In this document: piece by piece, positions 44,016 through 47,079 of the stretch
Layout: every line of letters starts with the position of its first letter
Position numbering within the stretch: the first letter of the stretch is position 1
Notes under the pieces: model-generated
The model's database searches: none
What the model saw: the letters and a program-made list of their open reading frames with translations, nothing else
What the model was told of the DNA's origin: nothing
Assembly (NCBI GenBank): GCA_003963005.1
Contig: RXJW01000224.1
Location: 1 to 47,079, forward strand
Reading direction: 5' to 3'
Source: Burkholderiales bacterium
GTDB taxonomy: Bacteria; Pseudomonadota; Gammaproteobacteria; Burkholderiales; Burkholderiaceae_C
DNA length: 47,079 nt
Position numbers and translations under genes: made by a program

Positions 44016-46409
44016 ATGAATGACAAGCCCCGATCTGCTGCGTCCAGTCCTTCAACTGCCGGCTCCCCGCCCTCTCCTGCACCGGTGAGTCGCCTCGCAC
44101 CTCGGCTCGGTCGCTGGGCACTGTGGGCGCTCGGCCTCATGGCCGGCGGCCTCTTCGCCGTGGCCCTGCTCGTGGGCCTGGCACTTTCGCTGGCCTACCC
44201 GAACCTGCCCGACATCAGCGGCCTGACCGACTACCGCCCCAAGCTGCCCATGCGCGTGCTGTCCAGCGACGGTGTGCTGCTGGGCGAGTTCGGTGAGGAG
44301 CGCCGCAGCTACCTGCCCATCCAGCAAATCCCCAAGGTCATGCAGGAGGCCGTGCTGGCCATCGAGGATGCACGCTTCTATCAGCACGGCGGCGTCGACT
44401 ATCTCGGTGTGATCCGCGCGGGCCTGGCCAACGTGGGCGAGTCGCGCAGCCAGGGTGCCTCCACGATCACGATGCAGGTGGCGCGCAACTTCTATCTGTC
44501 CACCGAGAAGACCTTCACACGCAAGATCTACGAGATCCTGCTGGCACTGAAGATCGAGTCTGCACTGTCCAAGGAAAAGATCCTCGAGATCTACATGAAC
44601 CAGATCTTCCTCGGTCACCGCGCGCACGGCTTCGCGGCGGCCAGCGAGATCTACTTCGGCAAGCCGCTGGACAAGATCAGCGTGGCGGAGGCCGCCATGC
44701 TCGCCGGCCTGCCCAAGGCACCCTCGGCCTACAACCCGATCAACAACCCGCGCCGGGCGACCATCCGACAGCAGTACATCATCGAGCGGATGTACGAGAC
44801 GGGCTACATCACCGAGGAGCAACGCGACGCGGCCAAGGCCGAGAAGCTGCGCATCCGGCCGGTGCAGGAGTCCGTCTCCCACGCCGAGTTCGTGGCTGAA
44901 GCCGCGCGCCAGCTGATCTTCAACCAATACGGCGACGAGGCCTACTCCCGCGGCCTGAATGTCTACCTCACCCTCAACAGCGCGGAGCAGAACAGCGCCT
45001 ACCGCGCGTTGCGCCGCGGCATCCTGGACTACGAGAAGCGCCAGGTCTACCGCGGCCCCGAGGCCTACGCCGACCTGCCCGGCGACAACAAGGAACTCGA
45101 CACCCGCATCGCCGAGGCCCTGAGCGACCACCCGGCCAACGATGAACTGCTGGCGGCGGTCGTGCTGGAGGCCGAACCCAAGAAGGTGACTGCGGTCCTG
45201 CAAAGCGGCGAGACCATCACCATCCTCGGCGAGGGCCTGCGCCCGGCCACCTCGGGCCTGTCGGACAAGGGCAATCCCAAGACCCGCATCCGCCGTGGCG
45301 CCGTGATCCGCGTGGTGAAGGGCCCCAAGCAGAAAGACGGTGGCGAGTGGACCATCACCCAGCTGCCCGAGGTCGAAGGCGCCTTCGTGTCGATGGACCC
45401 ACGCACCGGCCAGGTCCGCGCGATGGTCGGCGGTTTCGACTACGCCAAGAACAAGTTCAATCACGTGACCCAGGCCTGGCGCCAGCCGGGGTCCAGCTTC
45501 AAGCCTTTCATCTACTCGGCAGCGCTGGAGAAGGGCTTCACGCCGGCCACGGTGGTCAATGACGCGCCGCTGTTCTTCGACGCCGGCACGACGGGCAGCC
45601 AGCCCTGGGAACCGAAGAACTACGACGGCAAGTTCGAGGGCCCGATGCCGCTGCGCACCGCGCTGGCCAAGTCGAAGAACATGGTGTCCATCCGCGTGCT
45701 GCATGCGATCGGCGTGAAGTACGCGCAGGAGTGGGTCACGCGCTTCGGCTTCGAGGCCGAGAAGCATCCGGCCTACCTGACCATGGCGCTGGGCGCCGGC
45801 TCGGTCACGCCGATGCAGATGGCCCAGGGCTACGCGGTCTTCGCCAACGGTGGCTATCGCGTCAGCCCGCAGTTGATTGCCCGCATCACCGACAACAAGG
45901 GCCGCGAGCTCTACCAAGCGGCACCGGTCGCGCTGGCCGACGATGCGCGTGCCATCGAGCCGCGCAACGCCTTCCTCATGAGCAGCCTCCTGCAGGAAGT
46001 GACGCGCAGCGGCACCGCCGCGCGCGCCCAGGCCACGCTGAAGCGACCCGACATCTACGGCAAGACCGGCACCACCAACGACTCCATGGATGCCTGGTTC
46101 GCCGGCTACCAGAAGGATCTCGTGGCCATCGTCTGGATCGGCTACGACCAGCCCCGCAAGCTCGGCGACCGCGAAACCGGCGGCGGCTTGAGCCTGCCGG
46201 TGTGGATCGAGTACATGGGCTTTGCGCTGAAGGGCAAGCCGGTGGACGAGATCACGCCGCCGGAGGGCGTCGTGAACATCAATGGCGAGTGGTTCTACGA
46301 GGAATACACCGCCGGCAGCGGCGTGCGGGAGTTGTCCAACGAACCCAACGTGCCGGGCGCGACCTCGGAGGAAGAGAAGAAGTCGATCCTCGACCTCTTC
46401 AAGCGCTAA
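44016..46409 (+). CDS. mrcA: Penicillin-binding protein 1A (bifunctional)
   Basis: A 797-residue class A PBP that polymerises and cross-links peptidoglycan. A proline/serine-rich cytoplasmic tail and one membrane segment (ALGLMAGGLFAVALLVGLAL) precede the glycosyltransferase domain, with catalytic E117 in IEDARFYQHGG and GASTITMQVARNFYLS. The transpeptidase domain has SxxK at S493 (PGSSFKPF), SxN at S553 (KSKNMV) and KTG at K683 (YGKTGTTND). Also known as ponA. No clear ribosome-binding site precedes the ATG. Divergent from pilM, the usual arrangement in many Proteobacteria. Confidence 0.95.
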   Translation: MNDKPRSAASSPSTAGSPPSPAPVSRLAPRLGRWALWALGLMAGGLFAVALLVGLALSLAYPNLPDISGLTDYRPKLPMRVLSSDGVLLGEFGEERRSYLPIQQIPKVMQEAVLAIEDARFYQHGGVDYLGVIRAGLANVGESRSQGASTITMQVARNFYLSTEKTFTRKIYEILLALKIESALSKEKILEIYMNQIFLGHRAHGFAAASEIYFGKPLDKISVAEAAMLAGLPKAPSAYNPINNPRRATIRQQYIIERMYETGYITEEQRDAAKAEKLRIRPVQESVSHAEFVAEAARQLIFNQYGDEAYSRGLNVYLTLNSAEQNSAYRALRRGILDYEKRQVYRGPEAYADLPGDNKELDTRIAEALSDHPANDELLAAVVLEAEPKKVTAVLQSGETITILGEGLRPATSGLSDKGNPKTRIRRGAVIRVVKGPKQKDGGEWTITQLPEVEGAFVSMDPRTGQVRAMVGGFDYAKNKFNHVTQAWRQPGSSFKPFIYSAALEKGFTPATVVNDAPLFFDAGTTGSQPWEPKNYDGKFEGPMPLRTALAKSKNMVSIRVLHAIGVKYAQEWVTRFGFEAEKHPAYLTMALGAGSVTPMQMAQGYAVFANGGYRVSPQLIARITDNKGRELYQAAPVALADDARAIEPRNAFLMSSLLQEVTRSGTAARAQATLKRPDIYGKTGTTNDSMDAWFAGYQKDLVAIVWIGYDQPRKLGDRETGGGLSLPVWIEYMGFALKGKPVDEITPPEGVVNINGEWFYEEYTAGSGVRELSNEPNVPGATSEEEKKSILDLFKR

Positions 46410-46433
46410 GCGGCGAGGCGGTCAGGCGCTGAA
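46398..46433. terminator. Hairpin spanning the convergent PBP1A / cyaY ends
   Basis: TTC-A-AGCGC (46398-46406) pairs with GCGCTGAA (46426-46433) through 8 pairs with one bulged A. The loop is about 19 nt and contains both stop codons. Only 12 bp separate the genes. No T-tract, so a weak candidate. Confidence 0.3.
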
Positions 46434-46754
46434 CGTCAGCGCCTGGCCCGCCTGCTCGCTGGCACTGCGCGACAACCGGGCACAGAACTCCTGGCCTTCG
46501 CGGTCCACCCACTGGGTGCCGTCCCACTTGAAGTGGTAGCCCCCCGAACGGGCTGCGAGCCAGATCTCCTGCAGCGGGGGCTGGGTGTTGATGACGATCT
46601 TGCTGCCGCCGGGCATCGTGAGCTCCAGCAGGCCGCCCGTGCGGTGAGTGTCGATGTCGACCACGTCGTCTTCGAGCCAGCCATCGATCTGGGCTTCGAT
46701 GCGGGCCAGCAGGGCATGCGCCTTGGCGTGGTAGTCGGCGTCGGACAGGGACAT
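46422..46754 (-). CDS. cyaY: Frataxin-like iron-binding protein CyaY
   Basis: A 110-residue frataxin homologue that regulates iron-sulphur cluster assembly with IscS. The N-terminal acidic helix contains SLSDADYHAKAHALLARIEAQID and EDDVVDIDTHRTGG. The conserved sheet residues are in LELTMPGGSKIVINTQPPLQEIW and GYHFKWDGTQWVD. The start codon is only 11 bp from the lptM start on the other strand, so the promoters must overlap. Confidence 0.95.
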   Translation of the reverse strand: MSLSDADYHAKAHALLARIEAQIDGWLEDDVVDIDTHRTGGLLELTMPGGSKIVINTQPPLQEIWLAARSGGYHFKWDGTQWVDREGQEFCARLSRSASEQAGQALTFSA

Positions 46755-46765
46755 AAACTGGGCAG

Positions 46766-46912
46766 ATGAACAAGACTGCCATCAGTGTAGGTGGGCGCCT
46801 CGCCGCCTTGGCCATCACCCTTACCGTGCTTGCGGGTTGTGGCCAGAAAGGGCCGTTGTACGCCCCGAAGCCCGCGGCGCCGGCCTCGGCGCCCTCGGCC
46901 CCGGCACGCTGA
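46766..46912 (+). CDS. lptM: LptM-type small lipoprotein
   Basis: A 48-residue protein, MNKTAISVGGRLAALAITL..., with lipobox LAGC and acylated C26. It continues CGQKGPLYAPKPAAPASA, the hallmark of LptM (YifL), which assists disulfide maturation of the LptD translocon. The gene normally lies between cyaY and lysA; cyaY is in place, but lysA is not next. A CATAAA/TAAACT -10-like element ends about 7-9 bases before the ATG, so the mRNA could be nearly leaderless. The stop (46910-46912) directly abuts that of the next gene. Confidence 0.88.
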   Translation: MNKTAISVGGRLAALAITLTVLAGCGQKGPLYAPKPAAPASAPSAPAR

Positions 46913-47079
46913 TCAGGCTGCCCTGCCCTCTTCCACCGCGTGGCAGGCCACGCGCACGCCCCGGAAATCCAGCAGCGCCGGCCGTTCCGCCTTGCAGCGG
47001 TCGTTGGCCAGCGGGCAGCGCGGATGGAAGCTGCAGCCACTCGGCGGGTTCAGCGGGTTGGGCACCTCGCCCTGCACCG
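46913..47079 (-). CDS. Oligopeptide/dipeptide ABC transporter ATPase, C-terminal end only
   Basis: The last 55 codons of a gene cut by the right edge. The translation contains GEVPNPLNPPSGCSFHPRCP, the oligo_HPY C-terminal motif of OppD/OppF- and DppD/DppF-type ATPases, then ANDRCKAERPALLDFRGVRVACH. This tail carries the cysteines seen in such proteins. Which transporter it belongs to cannot be told. It converges with lptM with no spacer: stop codons TGA and TCA form TGATCA. Confidence 0.88.
   Translation of the reverse strand, partial: VQGEVPNPLNPPSGCSFHPRCPLANDRCKAERPALLDFRGVRVACHAVEEGRAA

Overview
The window is high-GC, densely coded DNA from a chromosome of a betaproteobacterium. Gene content and order (rplU-rpmA / ispB / tRNA-Pro / pilBCD-coaE-zapD-yacG; pilMNOPQ-aroKB-dgt-gltBD; pgi-tal / zwf-hexR; mlaFEDACB) fit Burkholderiales, most likely the Rubrivivax/Leptothrix/Roseateles side of the order. 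The placement is inferred from gene order and protein character, not from a search. Both edges cut genes: rpmA on the left and an oligopeptide-type ABC ATPase gene on the right. No CRISPR array, prophage or integrase is visible. The only mobile DNA is a small REP-associated tyrosine transposase (RAYT) element.

Layout. 1-1.8 kb: ribosomal proteins L27 and L21 on the minus strand, divergent from octaprenyl diphosphate synthase ispB. 1.8-7.9 kb: tRNA-Pro(CGG) with its terminator, then pilB, pilC and pilD (type IV pilus extension ATPase, platform protein, prepilin peptidase), then coaE, zapD and yacG. 7.9-13.6 kb: a sugar-phosphate block, with tal-pgi-HAD phosphatase on the minus strand and zwf-hexR on the plus strand, divergent across a 123-bp region that carries a HexR-type operator. 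13.6-17.6 kb: a complete outer-membrane lipid-asymmetry operon, mlaF-E-D-A-C-B. 17.9-26.1 kb: a tightly overlapped minor-pilin operon, pilE-fimT-pilV-pilW-pilX-pilY1, ending in an unusual TonB-like gene. 26.1-32.4 kb: gltB-gltD glutamate synthase. 32.4-33.3 kb: the RAYT element. 33.3-43.7 kb: pilM-N-O-P-Q, a large Ig-repeat lipoprotein, then aroK, aroB and dgt, all on the minus strand. 43.7-47.1 kb: penicillin-binding protein 1A divergent from pilM, then cyaY, a tiny lptM lipoprotein gene and the cut ABC ATPase gene.

How the genes work together. Three type IV pilus modules lie within 42 kb: motor, platform and peptidase; minor-pilin priming complex with the PilY1 tip adhesin; and alignment complex with secretin. 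Together they give most of the machine. The major pilin and the retraction ATPases pilT/pilU are not in the window. The other main theme is the envelope: Mla transport, PBP1A, lipoproteins and quinone side-chain synthesis. The most interesting parts are the accessory genes placed inside conserved operons: the Ig/EF-hand lipoprotein between pilQ and aroK, the TonB-like protein fused by overlap to the pilY1 operon, the RAYT element next to the gltB promoter, and the HexR operator between zwf and tal.
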